Part shown: positions 32,203-43,633 of the stretch, piece by piece | Layout of the letters: every line of letters begins with the position of its first letter | Position numbering within the stretch: the first letter of the stretch is position 1 | NCBI GenBank assembly: GCA_947396885.1 | Contig: OX377201.1 | Span: 3,763,879 to 3,827,878 of the forward strand | Direction of reading: 5' to 3' | DNA length: 64,000 nucleotides | DNA from: Heligmosomoides polygyrus polygyrus | Lineage: Eukaryota > Nematoda > Chromadorea > Rhabditida > Heligmosomidae | Translations under genes and position numbers: made by a program | The notes under the pieces: generated by a model | What the model saw: only the letters and a program-made list of their open reading frames with translations | Told to the model about the DNA's origin: nothing | The model's database searches: none

Positions 32203-34409
32203 AGGTTGTCCGGAAAGTTCTTATGTTACTATTTTTCATTCCTCTAATTATTAAACAACGCATTAAGGCTCCTTTCTGTACAGAATTTTTCGCTCTATCT
32301 TCCTAAGTAATTTATGTTTCAACGTTATTTGATATTTCTGTTCTTGAAGGGCTTATTGAAGTGTGTCGAGGGAGCAGCTCCGAAAGATATTGTATTTTGA
32401 GAGTACGTGTAGCGCAGTCGGACGATGCGCCGACTGTCGCTTGCACCCGATGCCAGGTTCCTGGTTCGGATTTCCCGCCCAGGCCAACCAAGCTTTCTCA
32501 GATAAACGCAGGGGAGGACACCAGTGTGATAGCCGTACAAAAAAAAATTGAAAAATCGCTAGGCGAGGAGCTACAGCGGAAAGCAGGATCTCAGGGCGAT
32601 TCCAGTCAATCGATAGTCTCCAGCGGTAGAACGGAAGCTTTTTTTCCGGGGTCCCGGAAAAAAGAAGGATCCGCCGGAGATCCGCCCCTATCCATAGCCG
32701 TGACGCCAGAGAGGAGACGCGCAACACAAGCTGGTCCTGGGTCGAAGCTCTGTGCACGGGAGAACGGCGAAGATTCGCGCGCGCGGTTACGGAGCGCATC
32801 GATTTCGATGCAGGCGGCCATACACGTCATCGTGTGCCGCCGCCGGAGGGTGCGGTTGCAGTTTTTCAGTTCTTTATGCGTATTTTCGTGGTTTTGTCTG
32901 TGTCTTTCTGTTTGTTTAATCACATGCTCTGCTTGTTTACTGATATGGTCGTATCAAGTTTTGGGTGGAGGAAGAGGAATCCGAATGTTTTGAAGGATTT
33001 TTGAGCATTTATTTGAAGTCTCGAGTTCTTTCGATGAGGAGGGAGCTTTTGTGGATGGGGAGGGAGCTTTTGTTTGCTCTGTTTGTTTCGCCATATGATC
33101 TTGTTCTTCTCCTACAACAAGATCTTGTGTTCCCGGAGGGATGGAACTCCATCGGTGAATTGGTTCCAGACCTGTCTGGGAAGGATAAAGCGCTGACTTG
33201 TCGTGTTCTTGTCCGGCTGGCCACCGCGAGTCAGTGTATGGCCAAATTCGCATTCAAATCGCCTTCACGACATCCCGTAGAAGTAGAATGCGTAGCGCAT
33301 CCCAAAAGGGATTGACTAACGCCGTCCTTTATCCTTTATCCTTTATTGTATTTTGACTTCGAATTGGACAATCCGCAGCCGGTACTGCTCAGCAAATCAA
33401 TCGAGTGTGGGGCCTAATAGTGTTGGAGAAAGCACTGTGCGTCAGTGGTTCAGTCAATTTCAGGACCGGAGATTTCAGCCTCGAAGATGAACCCCGTAGC
33501 GGTCGACCTAGAGCAGTCCTGGACGAGGAGTTAAAGAAATTGGTGAAATCTAAACCACCCCAAACAGTTTGCGGGATGGCACAAGAGCTAGACGTCAGTA
33601 AAACTGCTGTTGCGAATGCCTCGAAACGCCTCGGAAAGGTGAAAAAGCTCGAAAAGTGGGCGCCCACAAGTTGAGTGACCGGCAAAAAATGTCACGTTTC
33701 GGGATTTGTTCTTCTCTACTTTTACGGAGCAGAACTGATCCGTTTTTGGATCGAACCATCACTTGTGATGAAAAGTTGATTCTGTATGACAACTGGAAAC
33801 GTGCCCGACAGTAGTTGGAGGCCGACGTATCCCCTAGGCATTTTCCAAAGGCGAACCTCCACCAAAAAGGTAATGGTCACGTGTGGTGGCCGGCGGCTGG
33901 AGTAATCCACTACAACTTCTTGGCACCAGGTCAGGCGACCACAGCAGAGTCCTACTGCAAAGAAATCGACGAAATACACCGGAAATTCCGTTAACTTCAG
34001 CCAGCAATGGTCATCAGAAGAGGCCCTCTTCTTTTGCACAATAACGCCCGATCACACGTCTCTCAATTCACTGGTCGAAAATTGAACGAATTAAGGGTTA
34101 ATGTTCTACCTCACACTCCATATTCTCCAGACCTCTCCCCAACCGACTACCACCTTTTCAAACGCTTTCAGAACTTTCTGGCTCGCAAAACCTCCACTAA
34201 TCAGGATAAGGAAAAAACAGCTTTCGCGAATTTTGTTGAATCTCGACCACCTAATTTTTTCGCTAATGGAATAAGTCGACTGGCGGCCCATTAGCAAAAG
34301 TGTGCTAACTCAAACCGTGCTTATTTGACTAAATCCGATAAGATTTGAGAAAGTTATGATAGTTCAAAGTAAGCATTCAAAACGCTGAGAACTTTCCGGA
34401 CATCCTAGT
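32203..34409 (+). mobile_element. Mariner (TAGGTTGTCCGG family) carrying a SINE
   Basis: The left terminus reads TAGGTTGTCCGGAAAGTTC near 32203, and the right terminus is its complement ending at 34409. The plus-strand transposase N-terminus (33405-33674) shows VRQWFSQF-type sequence in broken frames, FSLEDEPRSGRPRAVLDEEL and GMAQELDVSKTAVANASKRL. Later pieces show ITCDEKLILYD, HNNARSHVSQF (the second catalytic D is N) and PYSPDLSPTDYHLF (third D kept). A SINE at 32401-33343 interrupts the 5' non-coding part. The substitution and frameshifts make it inactive. Confidence 0.9.
32401..33343 (+). mobile_element. SINE with 13-bp target duplication and internal extra 0.65 kb
   Basis: The direct repeat TATTGTATTTTGA flanks it at 32388-32400 and 33344-33356. 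The head (to about 32497) and the 3' half (from about 33151) match the SINE family, but about 650 bp of unrelated sequence lies between them. Just before the SINE resumes there is CCCGGAGGGATGG, the reverse complement of a SINE segment, hinting at template switching. The extra segment is rich in purines, then in T/G, with no known protein. Confidence 0.88.
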
Positions 34410-34950
34410 ATCAGGTCTATCAGCTAAAACTTAAAGACAGGTATTGGATATTCTTTCTACAATGCGTTATTTCTTAGGTACACTGGGATCTCGGAAAAGT
34501 ATTCATTATCTAAAAGTGTTAGAATCGGGTATGCGCCTGCTACAGGCTACAGATCTTGCTCTCAATCGAATCTTCATTGCGTCACACCGAAAACATCCAG
34601 CGCTTTAGCAGGGTTTTTATTGGAATGTTTTGTCCTTCGGAATCCACCAGACAAAAAACTGGAGGCCGTAATGTACTACAACTGTACGGAAGTTATGCAC
34701 CACTTTCAAGTAACGAAAACTTTATTGTGATCAGGTATCGAACGATGCTGTCCTACGCATCGGTAGAGCATCAGTTCCAGAAGCTCTGAACTGTATCGAG
34801 TGTGGGTCGAAGAAGCTTGAAATCTCTCTTTCCAATTTACTGTGATTGGAGTATTCTTCTCTAGCGGATGCAGCTACACAGCACGAAATAGCTGGTAGCC
34901 GGAAGTAGTCAAGTTGAGAAAATAAAGAGGGTGTAGCCGAACTTCCCTTA
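34410..34950. other. No gene recognised
   Basis: Non-coding spacer between a mariner and a Tc1-like element. Confidence 0.4.
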
Positions 34951-35683
34951 CAGGGTGCGTAAAAAGTATTGACGCACTTAGTTTATGTTTCAGCTCCAGC
35001 TTTCTCTTTCTACCCCTCTAGGTTTTTGGGTGTTATTTTTGTTGTCTGTATTGTGCTCAAAAAACACTCACGAAAAAACTGAAGAAACATGATCGTCTTC
35101 GTTACGGTGGCCCTTTTTTTGTCTGTTACCCAAAGAGCTTATTTCTTCCTTAACAAGAGATTTAGGCGCTGTTCGAAACGGCTGGTGAAGAAAGAGGTCA
35201 GCAACCCAAACGTCAGCCACGGCTCTGTCATAACAGACGATGATTACGAGAGGTTCAAGCACGTTAACGTTCAAATCCAAAATTAACAATCCCTGTCCGA
35301 TAACGGCAAAAAGATAATGCGCGCAGGTGTGATCAGCTTCTCAGAAGAGCACAGCTTAAACATGAATCCGCTGGATTACTCTTTTTAGGCGATATTGGAG
35401 AACGAGGTGTGGGCTACTTTCAACAGAAGTAACCTGTCGCAGAAGGCTACCCTGTTCAAAGCACGGGACGAAATGTAAGCAAGTGCTTGCGGTGCGTGGT
35501 CATGAATTTCTCCGTCGTTTTCGCTCCTGTATTCACAGTAAAGGAGCCGATGTCAATTACGACTTATTCTGTCGTGTTTGCAAGATCATTTTCCATATTC
35601 CTCAAATGAATATTTTAAAACTTACTGCGCAATACTATTTCCACAACCGCCATTTACTGCGTCAATACTTTTCACGCGCCCTG
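34951..35683 (+). mobile_element. Tc1-like deletion derivative (CAGGGTGCGTA family)
   Basis: Inverted termini begin CAGGGTGCGTAAAAAGTATT and end with its near complement at 35683. TA is present on both sides (34949-34950 and 35684-35685). A plus-strand scrap near 35360-35470 reads NPLDYSF, a stop, then AILENEVWATFNRSNLSQK, the end of a Tc1-like catalytic domain. At 733 bp it is strongly shortened. Confidence 0.88.
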
Positions 35684-35799
35684 TACAATCCTTATGTGAG
35701 AATGCTTTGCCACGTGAGGTGAGCACTTTCTAGAAGAGCATTCTATTGGATTTCTTTCCTTTCCTTTTCTTTCCCTTTTTCTTTCCTAGTCATGGGGCA

Positions 35800-36670
35800 C
35801 ATAACTAAAAGTGGATCTATCCTAGTCCGGGGGGCCACATATCTAAAAAGTATTATATGTGACAAATTCACTCAAGACTTACAGAGCGGCTCCTACAGAA
35901 CAACACAGGACTTAAACAAGAAAAAGTCACAAAAAAAACGAAAATGTGCATTTGTTACGGTTGTAAGAAGGCATAGTTGTGTGCCCTCCTCACCATGTTA
36001 GATCTTGGTGTTAGAATATGTCAAGCGACGGTCAGCACGCGGCATGCGGCTTCATGCGTGCTCCCCACCATGTTAGATCCTGGTTATAATATGTTAAGTG
36101 GCGGTCAGCACGCGGCATGACTCTATTCCGTCGCTCTTTGCCCGCCGAGACGGTTTTAAATCACGGCGATTTCTTTTTGTTTATTCCTCCGTTTTTGGTT
36201 TCTTTTAGGTTAGGTTGCCGTCTCTAGGAGCCGCTCGGTAAGTTTTAATTCATTTTGTCGCCTAGTTTTTAGTTATGTGCCCCCCGGATTAGGATAGATC
36301 CCTAAAAGTATGTAACAAAATGAATTGAAGCTTTCCGAGCGGTTCCTAGAGAACGACATGAAACCTAAAAGAAACAAAAACGAACAAAAAAACCAAAAAC
36401 ATCCAGCGGTTTCAGAACCGTCTCGGCGGGCAAAGAGCGACACAATGGAGGAATGCCGCGTGCTTACCACCGCCTGACATATTATAACCAGGATCTAACA
36501 TGACGAGGAGGGTACATAACTTTGCCTGCTTACAACCGCGACGAAAACAAATGTAATCTTTTAGTTTTTTTCTACCTGAAATTTTCTAGCTTAGGTCCTC
36601 TTTTGTTTCATAAGAGCCGCTAGTAAGTCTCAAGTCGATTTGTTACATACGTTTGAGTTATGTTAGTTAT
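35800..36670. repeat. Array of four alternately inverted units
   Basis: A unit starting near GGATCTATCC, running through a G-run and CACATAACTAAAA and then AGCGGCTCCTA, appears about four times in orientations plus, minus, plus, minus (about 35803, 36290, 36312 and 36665 going inward). The middle pair forms a large palindrome centred near 36287. A 75-bp direct duplication (ACCATGTTAGATC through CAGCACGCGGCATG) lies at about 35992 and 36067. No coding capacity is seen. Confidence 0.8.
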
Positions 36671-36824
36671 GTATCAGCGGCAGTCCGGGCTGGGAAGTTT
36701 TGCCTCGCGCGACGATTCTGCGTCTCTGCCCTATGCTTAAAGATAGGGCTACCGCGTTGACGCAAAAATGTGCGTAGGGCTTAAGGATAACAACAGGCAG
36801 CAGTTAGTTTGAAATAGGCTCTAC

Positions 36825-37560
36825 GATTAGCGGTTTATTTTGGAAAACTGCGTTATTTACCTAAATGGTAGTTTAGGCGATTGCTCAATAGCTGGAGCAA
36901 TTTACAAGGTCAAGTGCCTGGCATGTAACGCCAAATACATAGGAGAAACAGTGCGCGTAAGGGAACATCCGTTTAGTAAACGACGTGGGTCGCAAACGAG
37001 TCCACATGGAAAGCACAGGATTAATGCGCATAACGGAAAAGACTTTGAAGTGAAATGTACCATTTTGGCCATTGTAGGAGGTATTTCGGGGAGAAAAGCG
37101 TTAGAGGCATTCTGGATTTTCGCAAGAAATCCAGTAGTGAGCAACCGAAATGAGTGTCTGTCTGTTACGAGTGACTTTCTGCCATTCGTGCCCTATTGTG
37201 AGCTGTAGGACCAGTCGGCGACACTGGTGTGCAGTATGCCCCATTCGTCCCTATTGGCTAACTGAGCCCTTGCGGGGATTCGATTGGTGAGTTCGTTTCG
37301 TTTCACCCACTTGGTCCCTCCCATTGTGCTCGTCGAGTAGGTGAGAAATGCTAGGGTGGTTAAGGCGCTTGATGTAGTAGAGCGCAAAGAAAACTAATGC
37401 ACCACGTTCAGGCCTCTGAAAACGACGAGAAGTCGAAACGTCAGGCCCTGCTAAATAAAGACCCACCTAAAACCTCGTTTTTGCACAAAAAACTTAACTG
37501 ACGAAGACCTTACAATGCCGAGGTTTGAAAAAGAGAGAAGTTGGAGATTGCTTTACCTTC
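36825..37560 (+). mobile_element. Penelope-like element 3' part
   Basis: Contains the GIY-YIG endonuclease remnant (next entry) and a non-coding tail of about 350 bp. The tail, including TTAAGGCGCTTGATG, CGTTCAGGCCTCTGAAAACG and GAAGTCGAAACGTC, is shared with 3870-4490 and with 23750-24265. The RT domain is missing. Confidence 0.8.
36840..37208 (+). pseudogene. GIY-YIG endonuclease domain of a Penelope-like protein
   Basis: A 122-codon open frame that is only the C-terminal domain of a larger protein. It shows the connector (CVIYLNGSLGDCSIAG), then AIYKVKCLACNAKYIGET, which is the GIY-YIG core with A in place of the first G, an R and EH following as in nickase-type domains, RINAHNGKDFEVKC, and a final EAFWIF followed by NRNECLSV. 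The frame is intact through the domain and ends with CEL. There is no RT upstream, so it cannot act as a retroelement by itself. Penelope-like identity rests on the C..C and YIGET pattern plus the shared tail. Confidence 0.8.
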
Positions 37561-37903
37561 TGTTTCTGAGCGACAGGACAACCGATAACTGGAAAAGTAC
37601 TGGGAAACGAAAGCCTTGCATTTGAGGCCGTGTCGGTTAGCAAAAGCCACACATTACTATGATGTCAAAGAGAAGCTTGAGTCGCGTCATGGTCAGTGAC
37701 ATCTGCAGCGACTCGCTAGTAATTGCCATCGCCAGAACGAGAACAGCGAGACGGCGTTGAAGCGTTGCGGGGATTATTTTGAGGTAATTTCCACTACGGA
37801 ATTTTCGGATCTATCTTAATCGTAAGGGTCATATACTGTTTTGTTTTATCAGCTCTCCCATGATGCGTTCGTTTTCCTCTAAATTCAGGGAATGTGGCTT
37901 TGT
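37561..37903. other. No gene recognised
   Basis: Spacer between the Penelope-like remnant and a mariner; nothing seen. Confidence 0.4.
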
Positions 37904-39588
37904 ATTAGGTTGTCCGGATACTTCTCAGCGTTTTGAGTGTTTCACTTTGAACTAACATAACTTTCTCAAATCTTATCGAATTTAGTCGACATAAGCGCCG
38001 TTCGAATCACCACGTTTTTTTCAACGCACCACTGGTCGACTTATTCTATCAGCTAAAGAATGAGGTGGTTGCGATTTGACAAAATCCACGAAAGCTGTTT
38101 TGGCGTGGTCCTGATTGCTGTTTTGGCATGATCCTGATTGGTGAAGGTTTTACTAGCGAGAAAGTTCTGAAAAAGGTGTTTGAAAGGGTGGTAGTCGGCT
38201 GGTAAAAGGTCTGGAGAATAGGCGGGTGAGACAGAACTTCAACCCCTAATTCGTACAATTTTCGAAAGTGATTTGTGAAACGTGTCGGCGGGCATTATCG
38301 TGCAAAAGAATCGGGCCTCTTCTATTGACCAATGCTGGCTGAAGTTGGCGCAATTTTCGATACATTTCGTCGATTTTCTTGCAGTAGGACTCTGCATTTG
38401 ATCGCTTGGCCTGGTGCCAAAAGGTTGTAATGGACCACATCAGCCGCGTACCACCACACAATGACCACTACCTTTTTTGGTGAAAATTCACCTTTGGAAA
38501 ATGCCTAGGGGTTCAACCACTGTCCGGAACGTTTCCTGTTATTATACAGAATCTGTAATCTCAGCCCGGACTCAAACGAACTCAGTACGCCCGATAACGG
38601 AAGAAACCTACTCGATCACCTGCACACACGAGTAACCAAAAGAGTTTATGACGGCACGAAACAAAAACTTACACAACGACAATCGAGGAAAACAGACGAA
38701 AAATCGGGATCAACACGCACAAGGACGGGGGACGATGGCGGGCTCTCCAGAGCGAGCGGTTATACTCGATTAATTCGAGAAGGACGTCGCAGGCGCTCGT
38801 TCGACGAACGCGAATCTAAAGAAATCTGCGTGGGAGCCTCCTGGTCTCTCTCTATGCCAGGAACACTGTAGTATTTCGCTCATCGGGTCCCGCGCGGCTA
38901 CTGTAGCGCGTGCCTTTTAAACAGGGGTCGAGGACCATTAGCTGACAAATCCACTTTTCATCACAAGTGACGGTTCGATCCAAAAACGTGTCAGTTTTTT
39001 TGCGTAGAAGTAGAGGACAACAAATCTCGAAAAGTGACAATTTTTGCCGCTCACCCAACTCGTGGGGCACCCACTTTTCGGGCTTTTCTACATTTCCAAG
39101 GCGTTTCATCCGCAGCAGCAGTTCTACTAACGTTCCGCAACCCCACGAACTGCTTGGGATGGCTCAATTTCCACCAGTTCATTCAACTCGTCGTCCAGAA
39201 TTGCTCTAGGTCGACCGCTACAGGTTCATCTTCTAGGCTGAAATCACCAGTCTGAAATTGACTGAACCACTGATGCACAGTGCTTTCTCCAACACTAGTA
39301 GGTCCCCAAACTCGATTTGTTTGTGGAGCTGTCCAGGCTGCGGATTGTCCCAATTTTAAAATTGAAATAAAATCTTGCTCGGAAATGCTCTTCCGACATA
39401 CTTCAATAGGCCCTTCAAGAATAGAAATATGCAGCAAAGTTGAATCATAAGTTATTTAATCAGATAGTGCGAAAATTCTGTTCAGAAGGAAACCTTAATG
39501 CGCAATGTAAGTGAATTTTTATTTAATAATGGACGAATAAAACATAGTAACACAAAACGCTGACAACTCTCCGGACCACTTAATATTA
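37904..39588 (-). mobile_element. Mariner (TAGGTTGTCCGG family) with an internal insertion
   Basis: The left terminus reads TTAGGTTGTCCGGATACTTC at 37904 and the right terminus is its diverged complement at about 39545-39581. The minus-strand transposase shows the HTH part near 39437-39183 (VHQWFSQFQTGDFSLEDEP), then TVTCDEKWI near 38950, ILLHDNARRHVSQI near 38290, and PDLLPADYHPFKH near 38190. All three catalytic acidic positions seem to be kept, but the gene is frameshifted and split by 386 bp at 38558-38943. A SINE abuts its right terminus. Confidence 0.9.
38558..38943. other. Unidentified insertion inside a mariner
   Basis: Compared with related mariners, the reading jumps from the residues after DEKW to this sequence and returns at about 38557. 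The segment is not similar to any family I know and I found no terminal repeats or target duplication. It includes AGTAACCAAAAGAGTTTATG and GAGAAGGACGTCGC. Confidence 0.6.
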
Positions 39589-39875
39589 AAAGGATAAAGG
39601 ACGGCGTTACTCAATCCCTTCTGGGATGCGCCAATGCCTTCTACTTCTACGGGATGTCGTGGAGACGACATGAATGCGTATTTGGCCATACAATGACTTG
39701 CGGTGGCCAGCCGATGGACAAGTCAGCGCTTTTTCCTTCCCAGATAAGTCTGATACCAATTCACCGACCCCGGAGGGATTAAAGGCTTGGTTGGCCTGGG
39801 CGGGAAATCCGAACCAGGAACCTGGTATCGTGTGCACGCGACAGTCGCGCCTCCTCCGACAGCGCTACACGCGCC
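39589..39875 (-). mobile_element. tRNA-derived SINE with 14-bp target duplication
   Basis: A full-length reverse copy of 287 bp. ACCACTTAATATTA flanks it at 39575-39588 and 39876-39889. The duplicated target contains the last bases of the mariner terminus, so the SINE landed at the very edge of that element. Confidence 0.95.
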
Positions 39876-40272
39876 ACCACTTAATATTATGCATGTAAAA
39901 ACAGTTTGCGTACTCACTCATCAGCCCGGGCTGACTTGAGGTTTGTTAGCGACCTTATGCGGTGCACGATCATAAGTTTCCTCTAGTCGAGAACTAAAAA
40001 GTGCAACAGCTTTTGATTTCTTTGCTTCTCACCAGAGAGCGACCATCATGGACAAAGCCGCATTGGTTGACCGCAGCCTGGTCGTTTTCTCGAACACGTC
40101 CACCCATAATTCTCTCACCATCAGGGTCTTTCATGCCGTGCAAGCAAGATACGGTAAATTGCTCAGAATTTCTTTTTCTCCACATCGGGATCGTCGCGAT
40201 TTGCAGCTTTCATGGCGACCTGTCCACAGTAACGTAGTTAACAGCTTTTGCAGGCCACTATGTAGGGTGTCT

Positions 40273-40573
40273 AGGGCGCGTGTAGCGCAGTCGGAGGAGG
40301 CGCCGACGGTCGCGTGCACCCGATACCAGGTTTCTGGTTCGGATTTTCCGCCCAGACCAACAGAGACTTCCGTCCCTCCGGGTTCGGTGAATTGGTAGCA
40401 GACGTGTCTGGGAAGGATAAAGCGCTGATTTGTTCATCGGCTGGCCACCGCAAGTCATTGTATGGTCAAATACGCATTCATATCGCCTCCACGATATCCC
40501 ATAGAATTAGAATGCGCTGGCGCATCCCAAAAAGGATTGAGTAACGCCGTCCTTTATCATTTTTGTCCTTTAT
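40273..40573 (+). mobile_element. tRNA-derived SINE with 10-bp target duplication (best reference copy)
   Basis: About 300 bp, flanked by TAGGGTGTCT at 40263-40272 and 40574-40583. The 5' head has GTGTAGCGCAGTCGG (A-box-like) and TGGTTCGGATTTTCC (B-box-like) about 50 bp apart, as in Pol III tRNA-type promoters. The body has TCGGTGAATTGGTAGCAGAC, GATAAAGCGCTGATTTG and GGCTGGCCACCGCAAG, and the tail ends GTAACGCCGTCCTTTATC with CCTTTAT repeats. There is no protein; it would depend on a LINE for movement, but the tail does not match the LINE 3' end seen here. Confidence 0.95.
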
Positions 40574-40824
40574 TAGGGTGTCTGCGCCCACAAACCGGCA
40601 GCTAAACCTACGCTACTCGTGCGTTATCTAGCTTCTGCTTCATCAAAGCCTCTCCTGTCTCCTTCAGAGCGACCTTTTGTGCAGGATCGTCCATCGGTCA
40701 GCCGTTAGCATCCAAAGCGATCAAATAAGCAGTGCCATCCGGTTACGATCGATTTCCGAGTCGAAGTCCAAACCAGCAGTCGAAACGTCACTGTACTACT
40801 GGCTGACTGTAGTATTCTAGTATT

Positions 40825-42447
40825 ATAGATTGATCAAAAAGTCTTGCAACACTGGCACAACAATATTCAAATTTATCCCTATTTGCTAAAACAAAAAACT
40901 CAGTCCGCGATATATTTCTCACCAAGTCTAAGATCCTGCTCCATCTTTCAGGCAGCCTCTCAATTCCTCTCCGCCAGAATTCCGAGGGCTGTAAGGAAAA
41001 GAATTCGGAAAACTCCATTTCCAGTTGACGTCGATCATCGAACTCTCTACCTCGAAGATGCTGCTTCAAAGCTCTGAACAGGTAGAATTCTGAAGGAGCG
41101 AGGTCTGGAGGGTACGGTGGATGGGGCAGAACTTCCCATACTATCTCCTGTATTTTCTCGCGACTCACTTTTGCGACATGAGGACGCACGTTGTCGTGCA
41201 GCAGACACGTTCCCGTTCCGGGCGGTTCTGGCGCCTGGCGCCGGCCAAGCTCTGGAGCTGGGTAGCGTAGACAGATGCTGTGACTGTGGTCTCAGTATCC
41301 AGCAACTCCCAGTGAAGCATGACTTCCCAGTGAAGCATGCCTTCTGAGTCCCACCAGCAACACAGAAGAACCTTCCTTTCGTGGTGTCCACGTTTCGTTT
41401 GCCTTGGAGCCGGTTCTCCGCGTGGGAGCCATTGGCTCTTGCGGGTGCGGTTAACATAAAGAACCCAGCTTTCATCACCAGTAAAAATGTCATTCAGAAA
41501 GTCCTTTCTGTGCGGGTGAAGAAGCAGCGACTCAGCAACACTGATTCGGCATGCCTTGTCAGAGTCCCGCAGCTGTTCAGGGCCACGGGTCCTTCACTGC
41601 TATTATTGTATGATGTACTTGCTATTGTCCGTAGTTCCCTGTAGTAGATTCAGATGTAAGCACGTGACTTATCGTGGTAGGACCCATTGGAGCCGCGCGT
41701 CAAGCGAGGGCATAAATACCCCTTGCGAAATCTTTGCAAGTCACTTTGTCATTGCGCTAGGTGGAGGACGGTCGACAATAAGGGTTAGTAGCATCCGCTT
41801 TCTCACCTCCACGGCAAAAAGGAACAGTCAGAACCGGCAGCTTGAACCCCTCGGGTTGCTGCCGTGCATTTTACTAGCCTCAGCGCAGCTCCGAAGCCGG
41901 ACCTAGGGACCTACCCTAACACACAGCTCATGTGGTACCTAAGAAGAAAAACTTTGCGGTACCCAAGGATTTCCAGCTTCCTCACGACGGTGCTTTGCGT
42001 ACACCCAAGTGTCGCCGCCAATTCTCGAGTGGTTGAGTTTAGATTCACCCTTAAGGCTTCGCACAAGCTGTCTTATTCCGCAACAGAGGGGCGTAAAGAA
42101 CGAGGTCGACCTTCAAGAGAGATATCTCCAGCCTTGAGGTGCTGATACCAACGGGCCACTGTGGAATAGTGAATGACTTCCTTCTCGAATGCAGCGCAGA
42201 TGTTGGAGGCTGCAGTCCTTGCGGAATGGCCTTGCAGAAATTCGTAGTAGACGCTAGGTCGTAGGATGCTGCCGCTTATCGTTGACATTGTTGCTGTATT
42301 CGTACTGGACGAGGCCTTATAGTATAGTATGCTTGAGGGAGCTTCGAGAATGTACTGTGACGTCACCACATAAGATCAATGCTGTAAGAGAATTTAAATT
42401 TAACAGGCAGTAGCGTAAAGTGTTGCGAGACTTTTCGATCAACCCAA
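40825..42447 (-). mobile_element. Mariner (TTGATCAAAAAGTC family)
   Basis: Inverted termini: TTGATCAAAAAGTCTTGCAA near 40830 and the reverse complement of TTGATCGAAAAGTCTCGCAA ending near 42442, followed by TA. The length (about 1.6 kb) is more than usual and includes a local duplication (CAGTGAAGCATG repeated near 41310-41340). The transposase is on the minus strand (next entry). Confidence 0.88.
40830..42287 (-). pseudogene. Mariner transposase, frameshifted
   Basis: The start at 42287 gives an N-terminal HTH region with YYEFLQGHSARTAASNICAA and VARWYQHLKAGDISLEGRP. Across several frames it continues with TGDESWVLYVN (first D), LLCCWWDSEGMLHWE, HDNVRPHVAKVSREKIQEI (second D), then PYPPDLAPSEFYLF and WRRGIERLPERW. 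The last catalytic position is E instead of the D of Mos1-type mariners. At least three frameshifts separate these parts, so no functional protein is expected. Coding continues without a stop into the terminal repeat. Confidence 0.88.
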
Positions 42448-42737
42448 TACAAGGACTGCCAGTTTCCTTTCCAGATTGCAATTTGAACACGCGGCACAAC
42501 ACCCCTACTCAGGGAAGCTTGGACGCCCTCGCAGAACGATTTAGAGTGACATCAGCACGGTACCCGCTGCAGACGTGCAAGGATAATCATAGCTCAGCTT
42601 TCTGGATGCAACTGAGATACAACTGCAAAGCAACCCTCGACTACCTGGAAACGCACATATGAATAACAACGTTCCAACGATGATAGCAAAACACCTCATA
42701 AGTACCGGTTGTAGATTCCACGCATTTTCGATTATGT

Positions 42738-43602
42738 ACCGGGTGTCTCAAAAAAATGTATACGCTGTTTGAAAGGTGATAGCTTTGCTCACAGTAAAGG
42801 TGCTGAAGAAGTTAAGAGTTTATAAGAAAGCTAATGAAAATGGAAATTTTCTGAAATATGAACGTCATGGAATGCGCCGTGCGCTCGTATAAAATTTTGG
42901 ATTTTACACACGATGGATTGTATTTCGTTTGAATACTTGTTATAAATTCTTCACAAAGCGTCCGTTTTAATTGGTTTAGACTTTTTAAGGGTTTAAAACT
43001 TGCAAGCACACTACTGCTTGCGAAAAATGCAGAGTACCCTAAAAATGCAGATGCTATTTAAAAGGTTCTAACATTGCTGCTAAGAAAGCTTTTGAAGATG
43101 TTTGGCACTCATATGAAAGCACACCCTAACAAGATTTCAGCAGCGTGTAAATTGTCAAGAATGCGCTATGCTCTCGCCTGAAACCTTGCATTTTAGAATC
43201 GATTGATTGTACATGGGCAGAATACTGTTACAATCTTGTTACTACTTGGCCACATTAACCATGCCGATAAACCTCTCCATTCAGCCCGAATGTTGCTTTA
43301 TCTCTCCACAATTTCGGCCGTAAGTGCGCTAGGATACGACCTTCTGCACGCACGCGTCCGGGATTATACCGATTACCCTCTCCAATCAGCTTGAATGTTG
43401 CTTTATCTCTCCACCGTTAATCAGGCCAAGTAGTAACAAGACTGTTGCAAGCATTCTGCTTATGCACAATTAATCGAGTGTGAAATGCAAGATTTTAGGC
43501 GAGAGCGTGGCTCATTTTGACCAGTGCTTTCATACGAGTCTAAAACATCTTCAAAAGCTTCATTAGCAGCAATGTTAGAACCTTTCAAATAGTACCTGCT
43601 TA

Positions 43603-43633
<31 letters not shown>

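Noticed and set aside
32361..32993. 210-codon plus-strand frame
   Set aside because: It starts in mariner sequence, crosses the SINE head and ends in T/G-rich filler, so it is a composite of non-coding pieces.
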